Positions 32,789-42,534 of a DNA stretch of 64,000 bases are shown in pieces (position 1 is the first letter of the stretch; each line of letters opens with the position of its first letter). The translations under genes and the position numbers were made by a program. The notes below the pieces were generated by a model. The model saw only the letters and a list, made by a program, of their open reading frames with translations. It was not told the origin of the DNA and ran no database searches. The DNA is from Nocardia otitidiscaviarum NBRC 14405 (lineage in GTDB: Bacteria; Actinomycetota; Actinomycetes; Mycobacteriales; Mycobacteriaceae), in the NCBI RefSeq assembly GCF_000308635.1, contig NZ_BAGD01000085.1, positions 62,001 to 126,000 of the forward strand. Reading direction: 5' to 3'.

Positions 32789-35302
32789 GTGGGCGTGCAG
32801 CTATCCGAACTCGTCCCCGACCGTGCCGTACCCGACGTCGATGCCGAGTGGCTGTATGAGACCTTCGTCGACTGGACCCTCGAGCAGGGCCTGACGCTGT
32901 ATCCGGCGCAGGAGGAGGCGCTGCTCGAGCTGTTCACCGGCTCGAATGTGATTCTGGCGACCCCGACCGGCTCGGGTAAGTCGATGGTGGCGCTGGGCGC
33001 GCACTTCGCCGCGCTCAACCGCGGCCAGCGCAGCTACTACACCGCTCCGATCAAGGCCCTGGTCAGCGAGAAGTTCTTCGCGCTGTGCGAGGTGTTCGGG
33101 GCGGACCGGGTCGGCATGGTGACCGGTGACGCGGCGGTGAATCCGGATGCTCCGATCATCTGCGCGACGGCGGAGATCCTGGCCAATCTGGCATTGCGCG
33201 AGGGCGCGGACGCCCCGGTGGGTCAGGTCGTCATGGACGAATTCCACTACTACGCCGATCCGGATCGCGGGTGGGCGTGGCAGGTGCCGCTGATCGAACT
33301 GCCGGGGGTGCAGTTCCTGCTCATGTCGGCCACGCTGGGCGAGGTCGACTTCTTCGCCAGGGATCTGAAAGACCGTACCGGCCGTGACACCGCCGTCGTC
33401 TCCGGTTCGGAACGCCCGGTGCCGCTGAGCTTTTCCTATGTGCGCACCCCGATCACCGAAACTCTCGAGGATCTGGTGACCACCAGCCTCGCCCCGGTGT
33501 ACGTCGTGCACTTCACCCAGGCGGCGGCGATCGAACGGGCGCAGGCCCTGATGAGCGTGAACTTCGCCAGCAAGGCGGAGAAGGAGGCCATCGCCGCGGC
33601 CCTGGGTGATTTCCGCTTCGCCACCGGCTTCGGCAAATCGCTGTCGCGCTTCATCCGCCACGGTATCGGCGTCCATCACGCGGGCATGCTGCCCAAGTAC
33701 CGGCGGCTGGTGGAGAAGTTGGCCCAGGACGGCCTGCTGAAGGTGGTCTGCGGCACCGACACCCTGGGCGTCGGCATCAATGTGCCGATTCGCACCGTGC
33801 TGCTGACCGGTCTCACCAAGTACGACGGTGTGCGCACCCGCCGCCTCAATGCCCGCGAGTTCCATCAGATCGCGGGCCGCGCGGGCCGGGCCGGCTACGA
33901 CACCATGGGCACCGTGGTGGTGCAGGCGCCCGAGCACGAGGTGGAGAACGCCCGCCTCATCGCCAAGGCCGGTGACGATCCCAAGAAGCTCAAGAAGGTC
34001 CAGAAGCGCAAACCGCCGGAGGGTTTCGTGTCCTGGTCGGAGGACACCTTCGACCGGCTGGTCGGGGCCACCCCGGAACCGATGGTGTCGCGTTTCAATG
34101 TCACCAATTCCATGCTGTTGAACGTGATCGCCCGCAAGGGCAACTGCTTCGACGCCATGCGGCATCTGCTGGAGCGGAACCACGAGCCGCGTCCGGCGCA
34201 GCGGCGGCACATCCTGCGCGCCATCCGGCTCTACCGCGCGCTGCGGGACGCGGGCGTGGTGCAGCAGCTCGACACACCCGACGAGTTCGGCCGCCGCGCC
34301 CGGCTCACCGTGGACCTGCAACGCGATTTCGCCCTCGATCAGCCACTGTCGCCGTTCGCGCTGGCCGCGCTGGAGCTGCTCGACAAAGACTCCCCCACCT
34401 ACACCCTCGATGTCATCTCGCTCATCGAGGCGACCCTGGAGGATCCGCGCCAGCTGCTCATGGCCCAGCAGCACAAGGCCCGCGGTGCGGCGGTGGCGGA
34501 GATGAAGGCCGACGGCATCGAGTACGAGGAGCGCATGGAGCTGCTCGAGGAGGTGACCTGGCCCAAACCGCTCGCCGACCTGATCGAGCCCGCCTTCGAG
34601 ACCTACAAGGGCGGCCACCCGTGGGTGTCGGAGTTCGAGCCGTCGCCGAAGTCCGTGGTGCGGGAGATGATCGAACGCTCCATGACCTTCGCCGAACTGG
34701 TGTCCACCTACGAGCTGGCGCGCTCCGAGGGGGTGGTGCTGCGCTATCTCGCCGACGCCTACCGGGCGCTCCGCCGCACGGTGCCCGAGCAGGCCCGCAC
34801 CGAGGAGCTCGACGACATCACCGAGTGGCTGGGCGAGCTGGTGCGCCAGGTCGACTCCAGCCTGCTCGACGAATGGGAGCAGCTCACCAATCCGGGCGCG
34901 GAGAGCGATACCGAGGAGGTGGCGTTCGGCGCGGAGGCGCCCCGGCCGATCTCCGCGAACGAGCGGTCCTTCCGGGTGCTCGTGCGCAATGCCATGTTCC
35001 GGCGGGTGGAGATGGCCGCGCTGCGCCGCTGGGACGCTCTCGACGCGTTGGGCGACGGCCTGGACTGGGAAGGCGAACTCGCGCCCTACTACGACGAATA
35101 CGGCGAGATCGGTATCGGGCCGAACGCGCGCGGACCGAAGCTGTTCCAGATCGAGCAGCGGCCGGGTTTCTGGCATGTGCGTCAGGTGCTGGACGATCCG
35201 TCCGGTGACCACGGATGGGCCGTGGCGGCGGTGGTCGATCTGGCGGAGTCGGATGCCGCCGGTGAAGTGGTATTCGACGAGGTCACGGTGGTGGCGGGCT
35301 GA
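32789..35302 (+). CDS. Ski2/HelY-like DEAD/DEAH-box RNA helicase with DUF3516
   Basis: 837 residues. Walker A ATPTGSGKS ends at residue 65, the DEFH box at 150-153, motif III LLMSATL, and the second domain carries VHHAGMLPKYRRLVE and QIAGRAGRAG (motif VI). The C-terminal 350 residues form the DUF3516 part found in actinobacterial members. The family processes structured RNA; a role in RNA quality control is inference. The start is GTG at 32789 or GTG 32795. Closest in arrangement to HelY-like proteins of mycobacteria. Confidence 0.9.
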   Translation: MGVQLSELVPDRAVPDVDAEWLYETFVDWTLEQGLTLYPAQEEALLELFTGSNVILATPTGSGKSMVALGAHFAALNRGQRSYYTAPIKALVSEKFFALCEVFGADRVGMVTGDAAVNPDAPIICATAEILANLALREGADAPVGQVVMDEFHYYADPDRGWAWQVPLIELPGVQFLLMSATLGEVDFFARDLKDRTGRDTAVVSGSERPVPLSFSYVRTPITETLEDLVTTSLAPVYVVHFTQAAAIERAQALMSVNFASKAEKEAIAAALGDFRFATGFGKSLSRFIRHGIGVHHAGMLPKYRRLVEKLAQDGLLKVVCGTDTLGVGINVPIRTVLLTGLTKYDGVRTRRLNAREFHQIAGRAGRAGYDTMGTVVVQAPEHEVENARLIAKAGDDPKKLKKVQKRKPPEGFVSWSEDTFDRLVGATPEPMVSRFNVTNSMLLNVIARKGNCFDAMRHLLERNHEPRPAQRRHILRAIRLYRALRDAGVVQQLDTPDEFGRRARLTVDLQRDFALDQPLSPFALAALELLDKDSPTYTLDVISLIEATLEDPRQLLMAQQHKARGAAVAEMKADGIEYEERMELLEEVTWPKPLADLIEPAFETYKGGHPWVSEFEPSPKSVVREMIERSMTFAELVSTYELARSEGVVLRYLADAYRALRRTVPEQARTEELDDITEWLGELVRQVDSSLLDEWEQLTNPGAESDTEEVAFGAEAPRPISANERSFRVLVRNAMFRRVEMAALRRWDALDALGDGLDWEGELAPYYDEYGEIGIGPNARGPKLFQIEQRPGFWHVRQVLDDPSGDHGWAVAAVVDLAESDAAGEVVFDEVTVVAG

Positions 35303-35494
35303 CCGCCGCCACGTTCGCGCCCCGATTTCTTCATAGTTCCGTAAGATGCCCGGTCCGGTTTGTTCAACCGTCCCGGCGGTACGGTGACGAAGACGACCGC
35401 TGGCCGGTTCGTTTTTCCAGGCTGATCGCGTGTATCGTCGCGCACTGTTGCCCACATCCCGCCACAGCGCCCGATCGAAAAGAGTTCCCTTAGA

Positions 35495-36610
35495 TTGACC
35501 AACCGAAACCTGCTCGAATCCCCCCGTCTGGTCATCGACCTGCACCGGGTCCGTGCGAACTACCAAGCACTGCGAGCCGCTCTACCCGCGGCACGAATTC
35601 GCTTCGCCGTCAAGGCGAGTCCCGTGCCGGAGATCATCCGGCTCCTGAACGACGAGGGCGCCGAGTTCGACGTCGCCAGTATCGGTGAGATCGAACTCTG
35701 CATCGCGCAGGGTGTCGATCCGGCCGTCATGTGTTATGGGAATCCGATCAAGAAAGCCGCCCACATCGCCGCCGCTCGCGCGGCCGGGGTGCGCCGCTAC
35801 GCCTTCGACACCGAGGACGATCTGGCTCGCATCGCCGAGCACGCCCCCGGCGCGGAGGTGGAGTGCCGGTTCCTGTCCTCCGCTCCGCAGTCGCAGACGC
35901 CGTTCGGCACCAAGTTCGGCTGCGATCCCGGTGAGGCCAAGCGGCTGCTGGTGCGGGCGCGTGACCTGGGATTGCGGGTGGCTGGCCCGTACTTCCACGT
36001 GGGCTCGCAGCAGACCGATCCGATCGCCTGGCGCATCGGCATCGAGCAGGCTGGCGCCATCGCGGAAGCGTTGGCCGTCAAGGACATTCCGGTTCCGTCG
36101 GTGAATGTCGGTGGTGGACTGCCGATTTCGTACGCCGATGCCGCACCGGAGCTGTCCGAGCTGGGTGCGGTGATCGCCGAGGCGTTCGCGACCCATTTCC
36201 CGGAACACACCGAACTGGTGGTGGAGCCCGGTCGCGCCCTGGTGGGCAATACCGGTGTGATTCACGCCGAGGTGGTGAATGTTCGCCAGGCGCCGGACGG
36301 GCGGCGCTGGATATACCTCGATATCGGCCGCTACAACGGTATGGCCGAGACCGAGAACGAGTACATCGCCTACCGTTTCGAAACCGATCGGGACGATGAC
36401 CCGATGGACGAGGCGGTGGTCGCCGGACCGACCTGCGATGGCGACGATGTACTCTATCAACGCACGCGTGTCCTCCTTCCGACCACGTTGCGAGCCGGTG
36501 ATCCCGTTCGGATCCTCGATACCGGCGCTTATACGGCGAGCTATTCGTCGGTGTCCTTCAACGGTTTTCCGCCTTTGACTGTTCATGTCATCGGCGCTGA
36601 GCGAGAGTGA
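35495..36610 (+). CDS. Ornithine/lysine decarboxylase-like PLP enzyme (alanine racemase fold, group IV)
   Basis: 371 residues, TTG start. PLP-binding Lys lies in RFAVKASPVP, the specificity helix region reads KFGCDPGEAKRLL, GGGLP binds phosphate, and the active-site Cys is in GPTCDGDD near the C-terminus; DTGAYTASYSSVSFNGFPP closes the fold. These are the ornithine/lysine/diaminopimelate decarboxylase hallmarks, with the GPTCD element favouring ornithine or lysine decarboxylases over DapDC. It would make putrescine (or cadaverine) for the SpeD-SpeE fusion encoded immediately after; the stop overlaps the next start as GTGA. The 192-base gap before it likely holds the promoter. Confidence 0.88.
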   Translation: MTNRNLLESPRLVIDLHRVRANYQALRAALPAARIRFAVKASPVPEIIRLLNDEGAEFDVASIGEIELCIAQGVDPAVMCYGNPIKKAAHIAAARAAGVRRYAFDTEDDLARIAEHAPGAEVECRFLSSAPQSQTPFGTKFGCDPGEAKRLLVRARDLGLRVAGPYFHVGSQQTDPIAWRIGIEQAGAIAEALAVKDIPVPSVNVGGGLPISYADAAPELSELGAVIAEAFATHFPEHTELVVEPGRALVGNTGVIHAEVVNVRQAPDGRRWIYLDIGRYNGMAETENEYIAYRFETDRDDDPMDEAVVAGPTCDGDDVLYQRTRVLLPTTLRAGDPVRILDTGAYTASYSSVSFNGFPPLTVHVIGAERE

Positions 36611-37833
36611 GTTCGCTTATGACGGCAGAATTCACCGGCTGGCATGTGCTGGCCGAGTTCGGTGGTGTCGACCCGCAGCTGTGCGACGACCTCGAACGAC
36701 TCGAGAGTGCGCTCCGAAAATCGTTGGTCGCCGCGGGGGTGACCATTTGCGATGTGGTGCACAAGCAGTTCGAGCCGCAGGGGGTCACCATTCTCGCCCT
36801 GCTCTCGGAGTCGCACGCCTCCATCCACACGTATCCGGAGTCCGGGGACATCTTCGTCGACGTATTCACCTGCGGCAGTATCGGTTCCGGTGCCACCAAG
36901 GCGGTCGAGCTGCTGAAGGAGGAGCTGTCGCCCGGATCGGTCAACATGGAGGTCATCCAGCGCGGCCACACCTCGCGCCGCATCCACGAGCCGGTCGGCG
37001 AGGGCCTGACCCGGGTGTGGAACATGTCCGAGGTGATCGTGGACACGAACACCCCGTACCAGCACATGGTGATCGCCAAGACCGAGCAGGGCATCAGCCT
37101 GTTCTCCGACGACGACCGCCAGTCCACCGAGTTCTCGCAGCTCACCTACCACGAGGCCATGCTGGTCCCGGGGTACGCGCTGGCCGAGAAGCTGGACAGG
37201 GTGCTGATCATCGGGTCCGGTGAGGGCGTGGCCTCGCAGATGTCGGTGGCCGCGGGCGCGTCGCTCGTCGACCACGTCGATATCGACCAGCTCGAGGTCG
37301 AGCTGTGCGCCGAGCACCTCCCCTACGGCTACACGCAGGCGGATCTGGCCGCGGCGGTCGCGCAGACCGGCCCGATCAAGATGCACTACGCCGACGGCTG
37401 GGACTTCCTGGCCCAGGCCGAGGCCGCGGGCGTGCGCTACGACATGATCGTCATCGACCTTCCCGACGAGCGGGTCGAGGACGCCCAGCACAACCGCCTC
37501 TACGAGGACGAATTCCTGCTCCGCTGTAAGGCACTGCTGTCCGAGGGCGGCGTGCTGGCCGCGCAGGCGGGCTGTCAGACCATGTGGCGCAACGAAACCC
37601 TGAAGCGCTCGTGGACCCGCTTCCACAGCCTGTTCGACACCGTCGTGCCCTACGTCAGCGACGAGCACGAGTGGACCTTCATCTTCGGCACCCCGAAGGC
37701 GATCGCCGACCCGGTCGCCAAGATGACCACTGCCCTGTCGCGGCTGCCGTACCGGGCGGAAACCATCGACGAGCGGGCGATCGTCCGCGGCGCCATCGAG
37801 CCGCACGCGCTGCGCGTCGGCGTCAGCGTCTGA
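36607..37833 (+). CDS. Fused S-adenosylmethionine decarboxylase-aminopropyltransferase (SpeD-SpeE fusion)
   Basis: 408 residues. Residues 1-125 are a class 1b AdoMet decarboxylase: the self-cleaving segment LLSESHASIHTYPE has the pyruvoyl-forming Ser at 69, and FTCGS (87-91) supplies the catalytic Cys. Residues 130-408 are an aminopropyltransferase of spermidine-synthase type with VLIIGSGEGVAS, HVDIDQLE, ADGWDFL and VIDLPDE; usual motifs are IIGGGDGG and VDSxDP, so some residues differ. Together they would make decarboxylated SAM and add an aminopropyl group to putrescine or cadaverine. Start GTG at 36607 overlaps the decarboxylase stop; ATG at 36619 is an alternative. A strong hairpin follows. 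Confidence 0.88.
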   Translation: MSSLMTAEFTGWHVLAEFGGVDPQLCDDLERLESALRKSLVAAGVTICDVVHKQFEPQGVTILALLSESHASIHTYPESGDIFVDVFTCGSIGSGATKAVELLKEELSPGSVNMEVIQRGHTSRRIHEPVGEGLTRVWNMSEVIVDTNTPYQHMVIAKTEQGISLFSDDDRQSTEFSQLTYHEAMLVPGYALAEKLDRVLIIGSGEGVASQMSVAAGASLVDHVDIDQLEVELCAEHLPYGYTQADLAAAVAQTGPIKMHYADGWDFLAQAEAAGVRYDMIVIDLPDERVEDAQHNRLYEDEFLLRCKALLSEGGVLAAQAGCQTMWRNETLKRSWTRFHSLFDTVVPYVSDEHEWTFIFGTPKAIADPVAKMTTALSRLPYRAETIDERAIVRGAIEPHALRVGVSV

Positions 37834-37852
37834 GTCGAGGCGACTCGGCACC

Positions 37853-37882
37853 GCGCCCCGCACGGAGCACCGTGCGGGGCGC
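37853..37882 (+). terminator. Terminator of the polyamine operon
   Basis: Perfect 13-bp stem GCGCCCCGCACGG with CCGTGCGGGGCGC around AGCA, starting 19 bases after the fusion-gene stop. The downstream bases GCTGTCG have no long T run. The remaining 250 bases up to 38138 show no gene. Confidence 0.7.
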
Positions 37883-38137
37883 TGTCGTAGCCGACCGCCG
37901 ATTCGCTTCGAAATACCCTCTCCCACAGAGCATTCGACCGGTCCAACCGGAGAAGCCACAGCGCGCTCCCACCGATATGTCGGACTCCGCGTTTACAGTC
38001 GTCGCGATCGGACGCCGACCACCCCATCGGCCGTGCCGCCGGGACTACGGAGGGGAATATGACACACCTGCGCCGCGCTGACGAGGACCGCTGGGTGGTG
38101 CCCGACGCATGCCACGCCGTTCCGCGGGCGAGGTCCC

Positions 38138-41100
38138 GTGCGGGCCGTGCGAACGGACCCCAAGGCGCTCGGACTGTATCGGAAATGGCTGGACGACAAG
38201 CGTGTTCGCCTCGCGATCGAACTGACGTCCCGAGGCGGATACCGCGACCTCGCCGAAGCGGCCGCGCATGCGATCGAACATCCCGGGGACGCCACACCGC
38301 TGGGTATCGCGGTCGCGGGCGCGCTCGCCGCACGGGTGGCCGATGCCACGCGCCCCAAGCCCAATCTGACCGGTCGACTGGTCGACGCATGGGTGGCCGC
38401 GCACGGGGCGGGCACAGCAGCGGCGGCGGGTGCGCTGCTGGCCGGACTGTCCGTCGGCCATATCGGCGCCGATCTCACCCGGTGTGTCGCGCGCCGCCCG
38501 GAACGCCCGCACGTGTTCGACGAACCGGCCGCGACGCTACTCCCCCGGCTGCGTACGCATCTCGCGGCGCTGAGCGACACCGAGTACCACGCGGCGGTGG
38601 CGGGCCTGGGGCGGGTGCGCGCCGAATCGCGGGCGCTGGCCGTGCACACCGCGACCTCGTATCTCGCACCCACCGAACAGGATTGGGTGAACCGCGATCT
38701 GGCACCGGCGCGCTGCGCGTCCCACCCTGATAGCGCCGAGACCATGCTCGCCGCGACCGTGACATCGACCGAACAGCTCGCGCTCCTGGACACCCCCGGA
38801 TATCTGTGGCGGCTCACCGGCAGGGCCGACATCCTGCGCGCGGTGATCGAGGTCGGCCCCGACGCGGCGCCGTATCTGACCCAGCTGCTGGATGTGTACG
38901 GTTTGTCCGCCGATGATCAGCGCGGTATCGCGGAGCTGCTCGCGCAGTTGCCCACCGATGCCGCGCTCCTCGCGCTGCTGCACCGCACCGACCGGCCCGG
39001 GGTTCGCGCGGCCGCCATCGAGGCGATGTACCGCTTCCCCCGACGGGCCGCGCGCGTGCTCGCCGACCTGCCCGACGAGCCGTTCACCGTCGGGCTGCGT
39101 GATCTGCTGACCCGCGTGTACCCCGACCTGAACGCGGGGACGCACGCGCCGCAACCAGCCGTGGAGTGCGTTCCGCGCGATGAACTGCCGGAGTTGCTGC
39201 GCGTGCCGCCGTGGAAACGCGGCGTCACGCCCGCGCCGCCGACCGTGCTGCCCGGTCTCGGATCACCACGGCCGCTCGCTCTGTCGTGGCTTCCCGGCGA
39301 GCAGGATGGTTGGTCGAACATCTTTGTGGAGCAGACGGATCCGGACCGCGACTGGGAGGACGAGTTCCAGCGCGTCCGCGATCGGAAATGGCACGGCTCC
39401 TGGTGGACGCTGCGACTGATCGCCACCGCGCCCCCGCCGCTGGCACTGGCGAACCTGGATCTGATCGAGCCGACCGAGCTGTGGGACGCCGTCGACCCGC
39501 TCCGCCGCATCCTGGGCCGCTGTGGCGATGCCGCCCTCGCGACGATCGTCGACGCCGTGCGACACAACGCGGCCACGACGATCTCGGTCCTGCTCCCGGC
39601 CACGGGGACCCCGGTCACGGAATTGATGTCCCGTCAGCTCGACTCGCGGCGCAATCGCGCCGTGGCCCTGTCCTGGTTCGAGCGTCACCTGCCCACGGCG
39701 GCACCGGAACTCCTCACCGCCGCCTTCGGCAAACCGGGCAGACAGCGCACCCTGGCATGGAAGGCGCTACGCGCCCTGGACGGCCGCGACCACCGGGAGG
39801 CACTGGTCACGGCGGCGCACACGCTCGGCGGGTCGGCGGCGGAGGCCCTGGTGGCGGCATTGTCCACCGATCCGCTCGACATCCTGCCGAAAACCGTTCC
39901 GACACTGCCCACCTGGCTCGCGCCGGCGGCACTCCCGCCCATCGTGCTGCGCCGCGAGGTCCTGACCAGGCCCGACGGACCGCGCGCCCTACCGCCCGAT
40001 GCCGTGGCGGCGGTATGCACCATGTTGGCGATGAGCGGCCCCACCGGCGACTACGCGGGCGTCGCCCGGCTGCTCGAGCTCGCCGAGCGGGATTCGCTGG
40101 CCGAGTTCTGCTGGGCGCTGTTCGAACTATGGGGCTTCACCGGGTACTCCGCCGACGAGAACTGGGTCCTGCACGCCCTGGGCCTGCTCGGCACCGACGA
40201 CACCGCCCGCGCCCTCACGCCGCTGATCCGCGCCTGGCCCGGCGAGAACGCACACGCGCGCGCGGTGGCCGCGCTGGACGTCTTGACCGCCATCGGCAGC
40301 GACGTCGCGCTCATGCAACTCAACAGCATTGCCGAGAAGGTCAAGTTCAAGGGCATCAAGGCCACAGCGCGGGAGAAGATCCGCCAGCTCGCCGAGGAGG
40401 CGGGAATGTCGGCGGAGGAACTGGCCGATCGACTGGTACCGAGCTTCGGATTGGCCGAGGACGGGACGCTACGGCTGGACTACGGACCGCGCGCCTTCCT
40501 CGTCGGCTTCGACGAGCAGCTACGCCCGATGGTTCGCGACGTGGCCGGGACACCCCGCAAGGCATTGCCCAAACCGGGTGTGAAGGACGATCCGGAACTC
40601 GCACCGGCAGCCTACACACGGTTCACGAACCTGAAGAAGGATGTGAAATCCGTTGCCGCCGAACAGCTGCTCCGCATGGAGCGCGCGATGGTCCGCAACC
40701 GGCGCTGGACCGCCGCGATCCATCGGCGGCTGTTCGTGGAGCATCCACTGCTGTGGCATCCCACCCGCCGCCTGGTGTGGGCCACCTTCGACGCCGACGG
40801 CTCGCCGACCGGTTCCTTCCGGGTGGCCGAGGATCGCAGCCTCGCCGACGTCGACGACGATGCAGTCACCCTGCCCGATGACATGCTGGTCGGCATCGCC
40901 CATCCGCTGCATCTCGGGGACACCCGCGCCGCATGGGCGGAGGTCTTCGCCGATTACGAGACACTGCAGCCGTTTCCACAGCTGCAACGGGAGATCCACC
41001 TGCCCACCGACCGGGACGCCGCCTTCGCCCGCTTCGACGGCACGGTCGTTCCGGCGGGCAAGGTGCTCGGCTTGACCCGCCTCGGCTGGGAGCGCGGTAC

Positions 41101-41356
41101 GCCCATGGACGCCGGTATCTCGGGCGAGATCTTCCGGCCGCTCGGCGACGATCGGTCCGTGGTCCTCGATCTGGATCCCGGCTTCGTGGCCGGTATGGCC
41201 CTGGAACTGGGCGACCAGACGATCAGCGTGCACATCACCGCCAGCGGGCAGGAATCCGCGTGGGGGCATCGGAACCGGACCGAGCACTCCTTCGCCGACC
41301 TGGATCAGGTCACGGTGTCGGAGGTGTTGCGGGAGCTGGAACAGCTCACCACCTGA
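38138..41356 (+). CDS. DUF4132 (MolR-like) giant protein, paralogue 1
   Basis: 1072 residues. The N-terminal two thirds are helical, repeat-like (HEAT-like) sequence; the C-terminal third contains the DUF4132 core, with the words LVGFDEQLRP near residue 788, KALPKPGVKDDPE, TRRLVWATF and FADYETLQPFPQLQREIH. MolR-like DUF4132 proteins are often associated with WGR domains, which are absent here. Function is unknown. The GTG start at 38138 gives the best open start. A second homologue lies at 49688; the two share the same C-terminal motifs in order. Confidence 0.75.
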   Translation: MRAVRTDPKALGLYRKWLDDKRVRLAIELTSRGGYRDLAEAAAHAIEHPGDATPLGIAVAGALAARVADATRPKPNLTGRLVDAWVAAHGAGTAAAAGALLAGLSVGHIGADLTRCVARRPERPHVFDEPAATLLPRLRTHLAALSDTEYHAAVAGLGRVRAESRALAVHTATSYLAPTEQDWVNRDLAPARCASHPDSAETMLAATVTSTEQLALLDTPGYLWRLTGRADILRAVIEVGPDAAPYLTQLLDVYGLSADDQRGIAELLAQLPTDAALLALLHRTDRPGVRAAAIEAMYRFPRRAARVLADLPDEPFTVGLRDLLTRVYPDLNAGTHAPQPAVECVPRDELPELLRVPPWKRGVTPAPPTVLPGLGSPRPLALSWLPGEQDGWSNIFVEQTDPDRDWEDEFQRVRDRKWHGSWWTLRLIATAPPPLALANLDLIEPTELWDAVDPLRRILGRCGDAALATIVDAVRHNAATTISVLLPATGTPVTELMSRQLDSRRNRAVALSWFERHLPTAAPELLTAAFGKPGRQRTLAWKALRALDGRDHREALVTAAHTLGGSAAEALVAALSTDPLDILPKTVPTLPTWLAPAALPPIVLRREVLTRPDGPRALPPDAVAAVCTMLAMSGPTGDYAGVARLLELAERDSLAEFCWALFELWGFTGYSADENWVLHALGLLGTDDTARALTPLIRAWPGENAHARAVAALDVLTAIGSDVALMQLNSIAEKVKFKGIKATAREKIRQLAEEAGMSAEELADRLVPSFGLAEDGTLRLDYGPRAFLVGFDEQLRPMVRDVAGTPRKALPKPGVKDDPELAPAAYTRFTNLKKDVKSVAAEQLLRMERAMVRNRRWTAAIHRRLFVEHPLLWHPTRRLVWATFDADGSPTGSFRVAEDRSLADVDDDAVTLPDDMLVGIAHPLHLGDTRAAWAEVFADYETLQPFPQLQREIHLPTDRDAAFARFDGTVVPAGKVLGLTRLGWERGTPMDAGISGEIFRPLGDDRSVVLDLDPGFVAGMALELGDQTISVHITASGQESAWGHRNRTEHSFADLDQVTVSEVLRELEQLTT

Positions 41357-41370
41357 CCGAGGCGAACGAC

Positions 41371-41865
41371 TCAGCGCGAGATCATCAGCGGACCCTGCGG
41401 ATGCAGTTCGACAATGGCGACCAGGTCACCGTAGGGCACCGCTCCGTGCGCGAACCGATGCGCCATGCGCGCCAGCGCGGTCCGCGCACCGTATTTGATG
41501 CGCATCCCCTCGTGTACCCGTTCGGTCACCCGGGGATCGTTGACGATGTGCGCGGTCCCGTAGTGCTGGCGGGATCCCAGTGCGGGGCGGCCGCGCCAGT
41601 CGCCGATCTGGATCACGACCCGGCCGTCGTAGGCGAGCTGCTGCGCTTCCTCCCCGTAGGAGGAGAGGACGAAGGCCAGTCGCCCCTGTTCGGCGGGGAG
41701 CACCAGATGTGGTGCGGTGGCGATGCTTCCCGGTGCGACCGGACGCGTCACCAGCACGGATTTCGCATCCCACCACAGCGATCCGTCATGCCATGCGCTC
41801 GTGCCGACCGGAACCATCTCGGCCCGCCGGTGCGGTCTCATTGCGGGTGCGGTGTGCGAAACCAT
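41371..41865 (-). CDS. Pyridoxamine 5'-phosphate oxidase-like FMN-binding protein
   Basis: 164 residues from the ATG at 41865; a TTG start at 41898 is possible. The sequence resembles the split-barrel FMN-binding group: VPVGTSAWHDGSLWWDAK, then GRVVIQIGDWRGRPALGSRQHYGTAHIVNDP, ending in DLVAIVELHPQG. Members include small oxidoreductases and F420-binding enzymes. The substrate is unknown. The gene is convergent with the DUF4132 gene, 14 bases from its stop. Confidence 0.6.
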   Translation of the reverse strand: MVSHTAPAMRPHRRAEMVPVGTSAWHDGSLWWDAKSVLVTRPVAPGSIATAPHLVLPAEQGRLAFVLSSYGEEAQQLAYDGRVVIQIGDWRGRPALGSRQHYGTAHIVNDPRVTERVHEGMRIKYGARTALARMAHRFAHGAVPYGDLVAIVELHPQGPLMISR

Positions 41866-42116
41866 AGCCGATCGAACTCCAATGTAGTTGTTTGCCAATA
41901 CCTTTCACACGCGAGTCAGCGCTGACACGGGTGAGACGAGCAACGCCCCGCCCACCGTCCCAGACGAAGAGCGTCGCGATTGTCCCGAAACCGAGGTTAG
42001 CGTCGTCCGCGCAGCCGTGCCACGACGCGCCGAGCCGCCTCGTTCGGTGTGAAGGCCATCTCAGAAAGGGTCTTTCGGCTCTGCCATGGCGGTCGATCAC
42101 CCAGCAGCCTGTACCT

Positions 42117-42359
42117 GTGATTCCCACTACTGGAACGCCCGGGCCGACGCGAACCATCGACCCGGCGGTGTACGACCAGACGGTCGAGCGGCTGTCCGCC
42201 GAACTCGCGGGCAGCGTGTCACGACAGCGGGTGGAGCTGGTACTCCGGTGGAGTCTCGACGATCTGACCGGCAATCCCCCCGGCGCCATGCCCGAACTCG
42301 GTGAGCGACTGGCCCGCCAACGACTACTCGAGCCCGCCCTCCATCCCGAGCGGCGCTGA
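42117..42359 (+). CDS. Small helical protein, three-helix bundle dimerization type
   Basis: About 80 residues from a GTG at 42117. The core VYDQTVERLSAELAGSVSRQ and RQRVELVLRWSLDDL matches the small actinobacterial three-helix dimerization proteins often found as short orphan genes. The start is uncertain because upstream sequence is open. Function unknown. Confidence 0.5.
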   Translation: MIPTTGTPGPTRTIDPAVYDQTVERLSAELAGSVSRQRVELVLRWSLDDLTGNPPGAMPELGERLARQRLLEPALHPERR

Positions 42360-42534
42360 GCGTATCGCTGTGCGGCCCACTCGCGTCCGGCTGTCCGACG
42401 GTCTGTCCCAGCCGTCGCGCGGCTGGGACAGTATCGAGTTCGGCGAGGCCGCGACCCAGGGCGACCACTGACCTCCCGCTGATGCGGTCATTCCGCTGCT
42501 CGACCCAACCGCTGCTGCGCGCGGACTGATCGGT

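Noticed and set aside
32801..35566. Long minus-strand frame opposite the helicase
   Set aside because: Antisense shadow; no motif and the helicase is certain.
38059..38730. Open frame overlapping the start of the first DUF4132 gene
   Set aside because: Different frame with no motif; the DUF4132 frame is continuous from 38138.
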